From Planctomycetota bacterium (GTDB lineage: Bacteria > Planctomycetota > Phycisphaerae > UBA1845): 64,000 nt of DNA. The stretch lies in assembly GCA_029558835.1 (NCBI GenBank), contig JAKQDH010000092.1:1-64000 (forward strand). Reading direction: 5' to 3'. Both the position numbers and the translations under genes were made by a program. Shown here piece by piece: positions 33,766-42,323 of this stretch (position 1 is its first letter; every line of letters begins with the position of its first letter). The notes under the pieces are model-generated. The model made no database searches and was not told the origin of the DNA. It saw only the letters and a program-made list of their open reading frames with translations.

Positions 33766-35031
33766 CTATCCGCGCAACCGTGCGATCGTGGCCGCGGCGA
33801 AGACCTTGCGGAAGCCGGCGATGTACTCGTCCAGCAGCTCGCGTTCGGCACCGGGGAAGGTGGGCAGCCGCAGCAGTTCGCGGTTGGCGGCCGTGGTGCG
33901 CGGCAGGGCATCCGGGTGGTAGACGGGCAGTGGCACGTCCGGACGCCCGTCGAGGCGGGCGAGCCGCGCGAAGTGCCCCTCGGTGAACAGCGGTTGCTGA
34001 TGCACGAGCGGGTACCGCGGCCAGTTCACGTCACACCCCTCCGCGCGCAAGGCCTCGACGATCTTCTCGATCGGCACGCCCCAACGCGCTGCGTCGCAGC
34101 GAATCAGGTACTCGAAGTAGACGCGTTCCACGTGGGCGGGCGGCAGGTACGTTTGCAGCCCCAGGGCCTCCAAGGCCTTCGACAGGTAGCGCAGGTTCTC
34201 ATTGCGGCGGGCATTGCGCTCGGGCAGGTGCGCTAGTTGCACGCGGGCGACCGCAGCCGAGAGCGGCGCCATCCGCGTCTTGATGCCGAAGCTGGTGCCG
34301 GCAAAGCGTTGCGCCGGCGACTCCAGCTCGAGAACTCGCATGATGTCGCCCAGGCAGACCGCGCGCTCGAAGTAGGCGTCGCTGTCGGTGAGCAGGATGC
34401 CGCCCTCGCCGGCGGGAGCGAGCTTGCTGCTTTGCAGGCTGAAGACGGAGAGGTCGCCGAGCGTCCCGCAGCGCCGCCCGCGCCAGCTCGCCCCATGCGC
34501 GTGCGACGCGTCCTCGATGATCTTCAAGTTGTGCCGCCGGGCCAGCGCGAACAGTTCCGTCATCTTGCTCGGCATGCCCCACAAGTGCACGACGACCAGG
34601 GCCCGGGTGCGGGGCGTAATCTTGCGCTCCGCATCCTCCGGGTCCAGCCCCATCCGCTCGGGCTCGCTCTCACAGAAGACCGGCAATGCACCGACCCAGA
34701 GCATCGGTACCACGGACGCCCAGAACGTGGCGGACGGCACCAGCACCTCGTCGCCGGGCTGCAAATCGAGGGCGAAGAAGGCCGCGAACAGGGCGGCCGT
34801 GCCGTTACAGTGTGCCAGGGCGTGCCGGACGCCGAAGCAGGACCGGTAGTCCGCTTCCAACTCGCGCGTGACCGGGTGCAGGGACAGGTCGCCGTCCCGC
34901 AGCACCCGCAACACCGCGGCCTCGTCCTCGGTAGTGAGAATCGGCCAGCGGTTGGCGACGCGGGCGTCCAGGGTGACGGCCGGCGGGCCGCCAAAGATCG
35001 CCGCTTCCGTTGCAGCAAACGGGCGGGGCAT
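33766..35031 (-). CDS. DegT/DnrJ/EryC1/StrS-family PLP sugar aminotransferase
   Basis: A PLP enzyme of 421 residues that transaminates a keto-sugar nucleotide to an amino sugar, normally for surface glycans. Visible features: CNGTAALFAAFFAL, GDEVLVPSATFWASV, the cofactor segment EDASHAHGASWRGRRCG, and the internal-aldimine lysine in SLQSSKLAPAGEGG near residue 205. GGAG lies 5 nt before the ATG at 35031, and the gene begins 16 nt after the GlpD-like stop, so they share an operon. No sugar-nucleotide dehydratase or epimerase is in the cluster. Confidence 0.88.
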   Translation of the reverse strand: MPRPFAATEAAIFGGPPAVTLDARVANRWPILTTEDEAAVLRVLRDGDLSLHPVTRELEADYRSCFGVRHALAHCNGTAALFAAFFALDLQPGDEVLVPSATFWASVVPMLWVGALPVFCESEPERMGLDPEDAERKITPRTRALVVVHLWGMPSKMTELFALARRHNLKIIEDASHAHGASWRGRRCGTLGDLSVFSLQSSKLAPAGEGGILLTDSDAYFERAVCLGDIMRVLELESPAQRFAGTSFGIKTRMAPLSAAVARVQLAHLPERNARRNENLRYLSKALEALGLQTYLPPAHVERVYFEYLIRCDAARWGVPIEKIVEALRAEGCDVNWPRYPLVHQQPLFTEGHFARLARLDGRPDVPLPVYHPDALPRTTAANRELLRLPTFPGAERELLDEYIAGFRKVFAAATIARLRG

Positions 35032-35047
35032 CACTTCTCCTCATTGC

Positions 35048-36556
35048 TCAACAGTGAGCCAGTACGTCGTCGAAACTCTCCACCACCGTCCGGTGGTACG
35101 CGGCCACGGCGCGCCGTGCGGCCGGCTCGTCGGCGCAGAACGGCCGGGCGGCCCGGACCAGATGCTCCGCGTACTCGTCCCGCGGGCCCAGCCCGCCGCG
35201 CGGTACCCATTGCGCAACGTTCGTGCGCCGCCGCAAGTAGTCCTCCAGCGTCTGACACATCTCCTGCTCCGCGCACCAGCGGGAGTTGGGGACCGGCGGC
35301 TTCAGATCGGGGAAATACTCCAGGACGGGCACCGGTTCTGGGCAGGGCGTCGGCGCAGCAGCGCGCCCGGGGCGAGCCACTCTGCTCCTGACCAGACGTT
35401 CCACACGCCGTGCGAGCGGGACGCAGTTGGTGAGCTTGCCGCCGTACACGCTGATCCACGGCAGGTGCTCGTCGGCATGGACCTCGTGCCGGCGGGACAG
35501 GGCCAGCGAACAGGTCGTGTTCGCGTGGCGACGCTCCACCACCAACGGGCGCACGCCCGAGCGCAGGGACACGACGTCACGCGGCGACAGGGGGTTCGCC
35601 CAGCAGGCGTGCAGTTCATCCAGCAGCAGGCGGACGTCCTCGGGCTGCACCGCAAACCCTTCCTCCGGTGTCTCCACAACGGTCTCCGTCGGTCCCCAGA
35701 GTGACACGGATCCCCAGGGAATCAGCGACATCGCATCGCGCCCGTCGCGGGTCGGGAGGATGAGGGGCAGTTCATGGGCGGGGTGACGCCGCAGGCCGAG
35801 GAACACCCCCTTGCTCAGTACGTGCTTATACGGCGAGTGACACCCGAAACTCTCATTGATGCGGTCCACCCAGGCTCCGGCCGCGTTGACCACCACCCGG
35901 GCCCGCACGCGGCAACCGGCCGCATGCAGCGTATTCCGCAGTTCCAGGTGCCACCGCCGGGTACCGGCATCAAACCCACCGCCCTCCAGCGCGCAGTAGT
36001 TCAGCGCTACTTGCGTCGCCTGGTGGTGCGGGAGCAGCCACTGAAGCACGAAGCGGGCGTCCGATGGCTCCGCCATCGCTTCTTCATACGTAAGCGCCAC
36101 CCGCCGCGGGCGCTCAGCAAGAAGGACGCGCTCCGGGTAGCCGGGCTCCCAGCGGGGACGACGGCGCTGGCAACCGCTCAGCAACCAGTAGAAGTACAGG
36201 GCGGCCTGCACCAGCAACGGGTGCGGCCGGGTGCCGGGCGTGGCCACGTAACGCATCTGCCGCGGGCGAATCCAGTCGCCCAGCTCCCGCAACATGCGCT
36301 CGCGGGCGGCGCAGAGCCGGCCCACCGTCCGCAGGTGTCCGTGGCGCAGGTAGAGCAAACCGCCCCAGATCATCATGGCCGAGGCCTGACTGGTCCCGCT
36401 GGCGAAATCGCCCTTGTCGATGAGGAGCGTGGAGAAACCCTGCCGGCAGAGGTGGTGGTACAGGCAGGCGCCATTGATGCCGCTGCCGACGATGACGACG
36501 TCGAACACCAGGTCGTCCAACGCCTGCCATTGATCCTCTCGGGGTGGGCTGCGCAT
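35048..36556 (-). CDS. FAD-dependent glycerol-3-phosphate dehydrogenase-like protein
   Basis: A 502-residue flavoenzyme of the GlpD/DAO family. The N-terminal dinucleotide motif is FDVVIVGSGINGACLYHHL, followed by SGTSQASAMMIWGGLLYL. VVNAAGAWVDRI closes the FAD site, and YGGKLTNCVPLARRV is the C-terminal FAD-domain motif. It probably oxidises glycerol-3-phosphate or a related polyol phosphate at the inner membrane face. It lies between the GHL10 lipoprotein gene (44 bp upstream) and the DegT gene (16 bp downstream). With AlkP-type enzymes nearby, a role in handling glycerol phosphate released from or used for surface polymers is possible but not shown. The long open frame to 37543 is a shadow. 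Confidence 0.8.
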   Translation of the reverse strand: MRSPPREDQWQALDDLVFDVVIVGSGINGACLYHHLCRQGFSTLLIDKGDFASGTSQASAMMIWGGLLYLRHGHLRTVGRLCAARERMLRELGDWIRPRQMRYVATPGTRPHPLLVQAALYFYWLLSGCQRRRPRWEPGYPERVLLAERPRRVALTYEEAMAEPSDARFVLQWLLPHHQATQVALNYCALEGGGFDAGTRRWHLELRNTLHAAGCRVRARVVVNAAGAWVDRINESFGCHSPYKHVLSKGVFLGLRRHPAHELPLILPTRDGRDAMSLIPWGSVSLWGPTETVVETPEEGFAVQPEDVRLLLDELHACWANPLSPRDVVSLRSGVRPLVVERRHANTTCSLALSRRHEVHADEHLPWISVYGGKLTNCVPLARRVERLVRSRVARPGRAAAPTPCPEPVPVLEYFPDLKPPVPNSRWCAEQEMCQTLEDYLRRRTNVAQWVPRGGLGPRDEYAEHLVRAARPFCADEPAARRAVAAYHRTVVESFDDVLAHC

Positions 36557-36600
36557 GCCTCCCTCGCGCTCCGTGCCGTGGCTCTGGCGAACGTCACCTG

Positions 36601-37803
36601 CTACCCGCGCTGCCCAGCCAGGCGCTGGATGTAGGGCAACACCTGCTGGCGCTGCGCGGTGCGCGCGGCGCTGTCGGCACCGGTGGCCGGCCGGCCGCGG
36701 GCGTCCAGACGCTCGAACAGCAGGTTGTACGCGAACAACGCGAAGTGCCGCGTGCTGCGTACGACGACCGCGATCTGCTGATTCACGGTTGCCGGCGGAC
36801 GCCCCTCCAGGTTGAGCCCCTGCACCACCCGCGTTCGCCCGCTGTACGCCGACCAGAGCTGCACCCGCCGGCTGAACACGGTCATGTCGGCCGCGTAGTT
36901 CATGGGCATCACGGCATCCAGCAGGCCTTCCGTGATCCAGCGACGGCTGTCCTGGAAGTGGGCCCGCAGGGCGACGTCCGGGTCGGCGCCGACGGCCGCA
37001 CTGAGGGACGCTCCCGGCTTCACCCGCCGCATCATCGCGCGGATGTCCCGCACCACTTGCGTCACCTGCGCCGCCCGCCACTCGTTCCACTTGCCCGGTG
37101 CCTGCTCCGGCGTGGCGCCGGTCGCCTGCCGGAACAGTGCCAGCGTGCGCGGGTCGCGTGGGTAGTCGGGCACCGATACCCCGGCCGGATACGAGGCGTT
37201 CCACTCGTTGGGGAAGCGAATGTAGTCCAGATGCAGCCCGTCGACCGGATAGCCCGCAACGATCTCGCGCATGACGGCCACCAGGTAACCGCGCACCTCC
37301 GGGTAGCAGGGGTTGAGGCTGTTGTACCAGCCCAGCGGCTGGCGTCGTCCCTGGGCATCGCGCCAGAACCAGTCCGCGTGGGCGTTGTAGAGTTGGCGGG
37401 GGTCGGCGGGCGGTTGCTTGCCGCGCCAGCCCGGCAGGACGTTGACCCAGGCGTGCAGCTTCAGCCCGCGCCGGTGGGCCTCCTTGCAGGCAACGGCCAG
37501 CGGATCGAAGCCCGGGTCGCGTCCGCCCAGTTCCTCCGACCACGGCTCCAGACGGGAGCGGTAAAACGCGGTGCCGTGGCCGCGGACCTGGAACAGGACG
37601 GTGTTGAATCCCGCCCGGCGGCAGTTCTCCATGATGACGCCGATGTCCGCCGCTGACTTGTAGTCCCAGCGCGTGACCCAGAGCGCCCGAATCGGCTCGC
37701 GGGGCGGAAAACCCCCCGCGTGCCGCAGCCCCGGCTGACAGCCGCCCGCCAGCAGCGCCAACGCCAATCCCACCGCCGCGCGCGTCACCGTCCGCTTGAG
37801 CAT
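36601..37803 (-). CDS. GHL10-type glycoside hydrolase-like lipoprotein
   Basis: A 400-residue lipoprotein (signal MLKRTVTRAAVGLALALLAGGC, lipobox AGGC at Cys22). The catalytic-like domain matches the GHL10 (DUF187/YngK) family: PIRALWVTRWDYKS, GFNTVLFQVRGHGTAFY, LKLHAWVNVLPGW, the acidic DGLHLDYIRFPNE and DAVMPMNYAADM. Relatives are thought to act on surface or peptidoglycan-associated glycans, but activity is poorly known. AAGGAGG lies 5 nt before the ATG. It is the first gene of the long minus-strand run and the likely start of the GHL10-GlpD-DegT operon. Confidence 0.85.
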   Translation of the reverse strand: MLKRTVTRAAVGLALALLAGGCQPGLRHAGGFPPREPIRALWVTRWDYKSAADIGVIMENCRRAGFNTVLFQVRGHGTAFYRSRLEPWSEELGGRDPGFDPLAVACKEAHRRGLKLHAWVNVLPGWRGKQPPADPRQLYNAHADWFWRDAQGRRQPLGWYNSLNPCYPEVRGYLVAVMREIVAGYPVDGLHLDYIRFPNEWNASYPAGVSVPDYPRDPRTLALFRQATGATPEQAPGKWNEWRAAQVTQVVRDIRAMMRRVKPGASLSAAVGADPDVALRAHFQDSRRWITEGLLDAVMPMNYAADMTVFSRRVQLWSAYSGRTRVVQGLNLEGRPPATVNQQIAVVVRSTRHFALFAYNLLFERLDARGRPATGADSAARTAQRQQVLPYIQRLAGQRG

Positions 37804-38106
37804 GCTCGCCTCCTTGCCGCCTGCCCGTCTACAAGGGACTCTTTCTCGGCCGTCTACGACCAACCGCAAAGCTAGCGTCGTTCGCCCGCGCCTCCCCGCA
37901 AACGCCACGTCGGCCCCCCCGCGGCCGACGCAGAACTTCCGGGGCACCGTCAACTACGACGTCGCCAGCGGGCGGCGACGCCACGACGCAGGGTGGCAAT
38001 GTCGCCGAAAACGCGCGCTGCTGCAACAGGCGTTTCCCAGCCCGCGGGTGGGCGGGGCTCACCCCACGGACTGCGCGCCGGTGGGCGGTGTGCACCCGCC
38101 GCGCTG
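37804..38106. other. Gene-free gap upstream of the GHL10 operon
   Basis: No credible ORF and no member of the dispersed repeat families. The short inverted pair GCCAGCGGGCGG / CCGCGCTG-like pieces are too imperfect to call. The promoter for the minus-strand run should lie here, but I cannot pick boxes with confidence. Confidence 0.35.
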
Positions 38107-38162
38107 CAATCGACAATCGTCAATCGTCAATCGTCAATCGACAATCGACAATCGACAATCGG
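38107..38162. repeat. Tandem array of eight 7-bp units, CAATCG(A/T/G)
   Basis: Eight head-to-tail heptamers CAATCG plus one variable base, in the order A, T, T, T, A, A, A, G. The array ends exactly where the stop codon of the minus-strand REC-GGDEF-HD-GYP gene begins (38163). It is a simple-sequence repeat and could vary in copy number between strains. Confidence 0.85.
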
Positions 38163-39800
38163 CTAGAGTCGGCTGGTGGCGGCGTGGTCGGCGAGCGCGC
38201 GGTCGGGCAGGCGCAGCAGGTTGACCGATTCGTCGATACGCAGTTGCCAGACGGGGCGTTCGTCGTGCAGGGCGGAGGTGAGGGCGGCCACGGCGCGCGG
38301 GTCAAACTGCCGGCCAGCGAGGTCCCGCAGTTCCGTGAGGGCGTCCTCGATGGGACGGCGGGCGCGGTACACGCGGTCCGTGGTCATGGCGTCGAAGGCG
38401 TCCACGACGAGCAGGATGCGCGAGCCGATCGGAATCTGATCGCCCTGCAAGCCCGCGGGTTGCCCCGTGCCGTCGTAGTGTTCCCGCTGGTGGCGGATGA
38501 TCTGCACCTCCGCCTCCAGGATACGCAAGTGGTCCACAATGCGCGTGCCAATGAGCGGCACCTGCCCCATCACCATGCGCTCGACCGGGCTCAATGCGGT
38601 GCGTTTCAGCAGGATGCGGTCGGGGATGCCCACCTTGCCGATGTCGTGCAGCAGGGCGGCGTTCTTGATGCTCTGGATGGTACCCGTGCTGCACCCCAGC
38701 GCGTGGGCGACCCGCTCCGCGTAGAAGGCCACGTTGGCGCAGTGGCGGGCCGTGTAGGGGTCCTTCTCATCGAGCGCCTGCACCAGCGAGGCGATGCTCT
38801 GCACATACACGTCCTTCGCCCGCGTGCTCAGCATCGCCACCCGCCGGCGCAGCGACTCGATCTCGTCCGTCTGCAACGTGGCCGCCACTTCCGCCTGTTC
38901 GTCCACTTCGTAGCAGGACGACACCTGGTTACGCCCGCGCCGCTTGGCCAGGTAGAGCGCCCGGTCGGCCAGGTCGAGCAGTTGCGCCGTGTTCGTGACC
39001 CGGGTGTCGTTGGCGTCCGCCAGGCCGAACGACGCGGTGACGGTGTGGCCGCGCAGGGCCTTCACGTCGATGGAATCGGCCACAGCCCGGCGCATGCGCT
39101 CGGCCACGTGTGCCGCCTCGGCGCACGTTGCCTCCGGCAGAATGACCGCAAACTCCTCGCCTCCGAACCGACCCACCGTGTCCACGTCACGCACCGCTTG
39201 CCGCAGAACCCGGGCGACCTCCTGGAGCACGGCGTTGCCCACCAGGTGCCCGAACGTGTCGTTGACCACCTTGAAGTGGTCGATATCGACCATGATGAGG
39301 GCCAGCGGATGCCCGTAACGGCGCGACCGCGCCATCTCCTGTTCGAGCACGCGGGTGAGGAAGTCGTGGTTGTGTAGCCCGGTCAGGCCGTCGGTGATGG
39401 CGGCCGTGTGCAGTTGCTCGTGCATGCGCTGCATGCGCAGGCCCACCCGCACCCGGGCCAGCAGCGACTGTTTGTCCAACGGCTTGGGAAGATAGTCATC
39501 CGCTTCGGGGATGATCGCCTCGACGAGGGAATCCTGCTTGCCGCTGGCGGTCATCAGCACGAAGTGCACGGCCACCCCGTGCGGGTCCGCCCGCAAGCGG
39601 CGACAAAGGTCCGCGCCGCTCCCGTCGGGCAGATGGTAGTCGCTGAGCACGATCTTCGGATGGTGCACGGCGATGACGGCCAGCCCCGCGGCGACGTCCC
39701 CCGCCTCGGCGACCGAGAACCCCGCCTCCGTCAACAGCCTGGCGGCCAGTCGGCGCTGGTCCTGCTCATCGTCAATGACGCAGACGTCCACTTCCGCCAC
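38163..39800 (-). CDS. REC-GGDEF-HD-GYP c-di-GMP regulator
   Basis: A 545-residue cytoplasmic protein. The receiver domain (about 5-120) has CVIDDEQDQ, the phosphoacceptor in VLSDYHLPDGSG, and PKPLDK. The GGDEF domain (about 135-300) has intact FGGEEFAVI and MVDIDHFKVVNDTFGH, so diguanylate cyclase activity is expected. The HD-GYP domain (about 330-500) keeps LLHDIGKVGIPDRILLK, but the GYP triplet reads GQP (HYDGTGQPAG), so phosphodiesterase activity is doubtful. The start chosen is GTG at 39800 with GAGG 9 nt upstream; a GTG at 39815 is also open. It resembles the frameshifted protein at 5984-8684 but lacks the second receiver and the GAF domain. Confidence 0.85.
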   Translation of the reverse strand: MAEVDVCVIDDEQDQRRLAARLLTEAGFSVAEAGDVAAGLAVIAVHHPKIVLSDYHLPDGSGADLCRRLRADPHGVAVHFVLMTASGKQDSLVEAIIPEADDYLPKPLDKQSLLARVRVGLRMQRMHEQLHTAAITDGLTGLHNHDFLTRVLEQEMARSRRYGHPLALIMVDIDHFKVVNDTFGHLVGNAVLQEVARVLRQAVRDVDTVGRFGGEEFAVILPEATCAEAAHVAERMRRAVADSIDVKALRGHTVTASFGLADANDTRVTNTAQLLDLADRALYLAKRRGRNQVSSCYEVDEQAEVAATLQTDEIESLRRRVAMLSTRAKDVYVQSIASLVQALDEKDPYTARHCANVAFYAERVAHALGCSTGTIQSIKNAALLHDIGKVGIPDRILLKRTALSPVERMVMGQVPLIGTRIVDHLRILEAEVQIIRHQREHYDGTGQPAGLQGDQIPIGSRILLVVDAFDAMTTDRVYRARRPIEDALTELRDLAGRQFDPRAVAALTSALHDERPVWQLRIDESVNLLRLPDRALADHAATSRL

Positions 39801-40071
39801 GATGGTAGACCTCACTGTTCGTGCGGTAGGTGCCCCGTGTCCCGCGCCCGTCCGCCCAGCGCCAACGAACCCGAGCGAAAGCGAGGGGCATCTCCGAGCG
39901 CGCCAGGAAGCCCGCTCGCTTCCGCACGGACTCGGTTCCGGCGGAAGTCGAAGGCGTACACACCGCCTCTCTTACTACTCATCGGCGCGGGTCGGGGTCG
40001 TCTGGATCACAGAATCCAGCAACACTTCGGATGCGGCGGCCCCATGCCGGACGTGGACGGGGCGTGGTCCG

Positions 40072-40680
40072 CTAAATGGACTCGATGTTCCAGTGCGCGG
40101 ATTCCACGAACGCCCGCCAGCAGCCATAGCGCCGGTCCGATAGTCGGACCGTCAACGCCGGACTGCGGTGGGGGCGCTCGGGTGCCCGGATGAGGCGCAT
40201 GCAGGCTTCCCACGGCGTGCGCCCGCCTTTGCGGACGTTGCAGGACACGCACGAGCAGACCACGTTCTCCCAGGTGGTTTGACCGCCGCGAGCCCGCGGT
40301 ACCACGTGGTCCAGCGTCAGCTCGGACAGGCCGAAGTGGCGCCCGCAATACTGGCACGTGTTGCCGTCGCGGGCGAAAACGTTGCGGCGCGTGAACTTAA
40401 CCTCCCGGCGCGGCAGCCGCGCGAACGTCAGCACCCGGATGATCCGCGGCACCATCAACTCGGCACGCACGGTGCGGATCCAGTCGTATCCGTCCCGACC
40501 GCCGGGCCGCTGCAGCACGCTCAGCTCGAACCAGTCGTTGAACGTGTAGGATACGTACCGCCCGTCCTCGATGCAGACGACCTCGGCCACCGGCCGCAGT
40601 TGCCGGTCCTGCTTGAACAACAGCGCAAAAGCGTGGCGCACACTGATCACACGCATCGCCAGGTAATGCGCGTTCAGCAC
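40072..40680 (-). CDS. HNH endonuclease
   Basis: An HNH-family nuclease of the type found widely in Planctomycetota. The N-terminal region (ISVRHAFALLFKQDRQLRPV, YDWIRTVRAELMVPRIIRVL) precedes the HNH core: KFTRRNVFARDGNTCQYCGR, LTLDHVVPRARGGQTTWENV, and CSCVSCNVRKGGRTP, with two CxxC zinc pairs. The start is a problem. Family members keep the segment LDTSVLVLN, which here lies upstream of the first normal in-frame starts (GTG 40680, ATG 40656). A good ribosome-binding site (AGGAGGTGGT, 40750-40741) and an ATG just after it (about 40711) sit in another frame, so a small 5' frameshift is possible. The frame is open to a TTG at 40851. Confidence 0.75.
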   Translation of the reverse strand: MLNAHYLAMRVISVRHAFALLFKQDRQLRPVAEVVCIEDGRYVSYTFNDWFELSVLQRPGGRDGYDWIRTVRAELMVPRIIRVLTFARLPRREVKFTRRNVFARDGNTCQYCGRHFGLSELTLDHVVPRARGGQTTWENVVCSCVSCNVRKGGRTPWEACMRLIRAPERPHRSPALTVRLSDRRYGCWRAFVESAHWNIESI

Positions 40681-40861
40681 CAGGACGCTGGTATCCAGGA
40701 CGGACGGAAACTCATCCGGCGGGTTGGCTGCGAAGACGACACCACCTCCTCGCGTCGGGGTCGTAACCGTGCTGCCCGGCGTGCAACCTCGGCTCCGGGT
40801 GGACGCCGCTGCAACTGCTGCAATTCTAAGCCTTCCACCCGCCGCGGGCAAGCGGTGAGCG

Positions 40862-40906
40862 GCGCGGCGTCTGAACCCCTCTTCCCGCGGGAGAGGCGCA
40901 GGGGGA
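40862..40906. repeat. Family B hairpin repeat, diverged copy
   Basis: GCGTCTGAACCCCTCTTCCC, GCGGGAGAGGCGCAGGGGG: a diverged module B in the inverted orientation, as at 19565, lying between the HNH and LOG genes. Confidence 0.45.
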
Positions 40907-40982
40907 AGCGCGACGGAAGCGATGACACCGTCCCGGGTGCCTCAGCATACTCACCCCCAACGTGGAAGACGCTAAACCCGTA

Positions 40983-41051
40983 CCCGCGGGCGACGCAGGA
41001 GAGGATTCCGCTGCGGACAGTTCACGTCGGCCGCCGGGGGCCGACGCTACG
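40983..41051. repeat. Family F double-hairpin repeat overlapping the LOG stop codon
   Basis: Left part CCGCGGGCGACGCAG, a spacer with GGAGAGGATTCCGCTGCGGA, then the second hairpin (CGTCGGCC / GGCCGACG) and the terminus CGACGCTACGGG. The terminal CTA (41047-41049), read on the minus strand, is the TAG stop of the LOG-family gene. The same element is found complete inside hydE at 56226-56308. Confidence 0.65.
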
Positions 41052-41814
41052 GGTGCAGGTCTTCGTAGGGCATTGCCATGCCGGGGCGTCGGGGCTGCCG
41101 GCCGGCCACCGTGCCCTCGGCCGTGAGCGGCGCCCGCAGGGCCGTCTTCCGCTGGGCCACGTTCCGCTCGTAGACTTCCGAGATGTGCTGGGCCGCCCAC
41201 ACCACGTCGTCCGTCACCTCGAACAGATCGAGGTCTTCCGTGGACACGTAACCGGGTACCCCGAGTTGATGCTCCCGGATCCACTTCACCAGCGGCAGCC
41301 AGAACTCGCTGCCCACCAGGACGATCGGGAAGCGCTCCGTCTTGTGCGTCTGGATCAGCGTCATCGCCTCGAAGAACTCGTCCATGGTGCCGAAGCCGCC
41401 CGGAAAGCACACGAAGCCCACCGCGTACCGGACGAACATGACCTTGCGACAGAAGAAGTAGCGGAACTCCAGGGCCACGGTCTGGAACGGGTTGGCGATC
41501 TGTTCCTGCGGCAGGTAGATGTTCAGCCCGATGCTCTCGCCGCCCGCCTCGGCCGCCCCCTTGTTCGCGGCCTCCATAATCCCCGGCCCGCCGCCGGTGA
41601 CGACGGCGAACCCCCGTCGCACCAGCTCGGCCGCAAGCTGCTCCGCCTGGGCGTAGTAGCGATGGTCGCGCGGCATGCGCGCCGACCCGAAGACGGAGAC
41701 GGCCGCCGGCACCTGCGACATGATGTCAAAACCTTCGACAAATTCCGACATGATGCGGAACACGCGCCAAGTTTCCTCGGCGGCACTGCGCGGCTGACCA
41801 CCAAAGCGACCCAT
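41047..41814 (-). CDS. LOG-family (TIGR00730) nucleotide phosphoribohydrolase-like protein
   Basis: A 255-residue Rossmann-fold protein. It has the LOG signatures VVTGGGPGIMEAANKGA and CFPGGFGTMDEFFEAMT, the latter holding the catalytic glutamate. Such enzymes split nucleoside monophosphates into base and ribose 5-phosphate; some make cytokinin, and many bacterial members remain uncharacterised. AGGAG lies 9 nt before the ATG. The last residues (AMPYEDLHP) abut repeat F, and the stop codon is supplied by the repeat end. It is transcribed divergently from the protease gene. Confidence 0.88.
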   Translation of the reverse strand: MGRFGGQPRSAAEETWRVFRIMSEFVEGFDIMSQVPAAVSVFGSARMPRDHRYYAQAEQLAAELVRRGFAVVTGGGPGIMEAANKGAAEAGGESIGLNIYLPQEQIANPFQTVALEFRYFFCRKVMFVRYAVGFVCFPGGFGTMDEFFEAMTLIQTHKTERFPIVLVGSEFWLPLVKWIREHQLGVPGYVSTEDLDLFEVTDDVVWAAQHISEVYERNVAQRKTALRAPLTAEGTVAGRQPRRPGMAMPYEDLHP

Positions 41815-42323
41815 GAACTCAAGCTCCTGTGACCGGTACCCGCCTGACCGGGTGCTCGCCGGGAGCGCACGCCGCTCGCGACGAAACCCCCGTGGCCCGC
41901 TATCTTCCTCGTCCCACTGCCTTCCCGCCAGAGGCATGCCGATCCCGCAAATCTCGGCGGAAAACTGGGCCGAACTGAGACCCGCAAGTACGTTTCGGCC
42001 GCCCGCCCTGCCCGCCTCCTGCTACTCGGCAAGACCACCCGTGCCTGGTGCTGCGCGGCAGACAAGTGGCCGCGTCCCGGAGGCCCGCCGCTGCTCGTGA
42101 CGGGGCCGTTACGTACCCGGTACGGCCGGTGGTGACACCGCCGGCGGGCTTACCTGCCGGCCGCCGGGACGGGGGAGGGTACCCGCGGGGAGGGTGGACT
42201 GCGGTTGACACCCGGCGCGGCCTGCCGATAGAATACTTGGAGTAGGATGCAACCTTCGCCCGCTGCGCATCCGCGCTCATGCGGGAGGTGCCCGCGCGTT
42301 TGCTCTCACCGGAGACTGCTGCC
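41815..42323. other. Divergent intergenic region between LOG and protease genes
   Basis: Contains the strong promoter listed separately. Upstream of it there is GC-rich DNA with no credible ORF and none of the repeat families. Confidence 0.4.
42205..42234 (+). promoter_or_regulatory. Sigma-70-type promoter of the protease gene
   Basis: A perfect TTGACA (42205-42210) and TAGAAT (42229-42234, five of six) are separated by 18 bp. They lie about 90 bp upstream of the chosen ATG and read towards it. This is the best promoter match in the window. Confidence 0.6.

Noticed and set aside
35048-37543. 831-residue minus-strand ORF
   Set aside because: Only the part from 36556 down encodes the GlpD-like protein. 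The upstream part is an out-of-frame reading of the GHL10 gene, with Arg/Gly/Pro-rich junk composition.
38107-38162. Possible CRISPR array
   Set aside because: Units are only 7 bp, joined head to tail with no spacers, and no cas genes are present.
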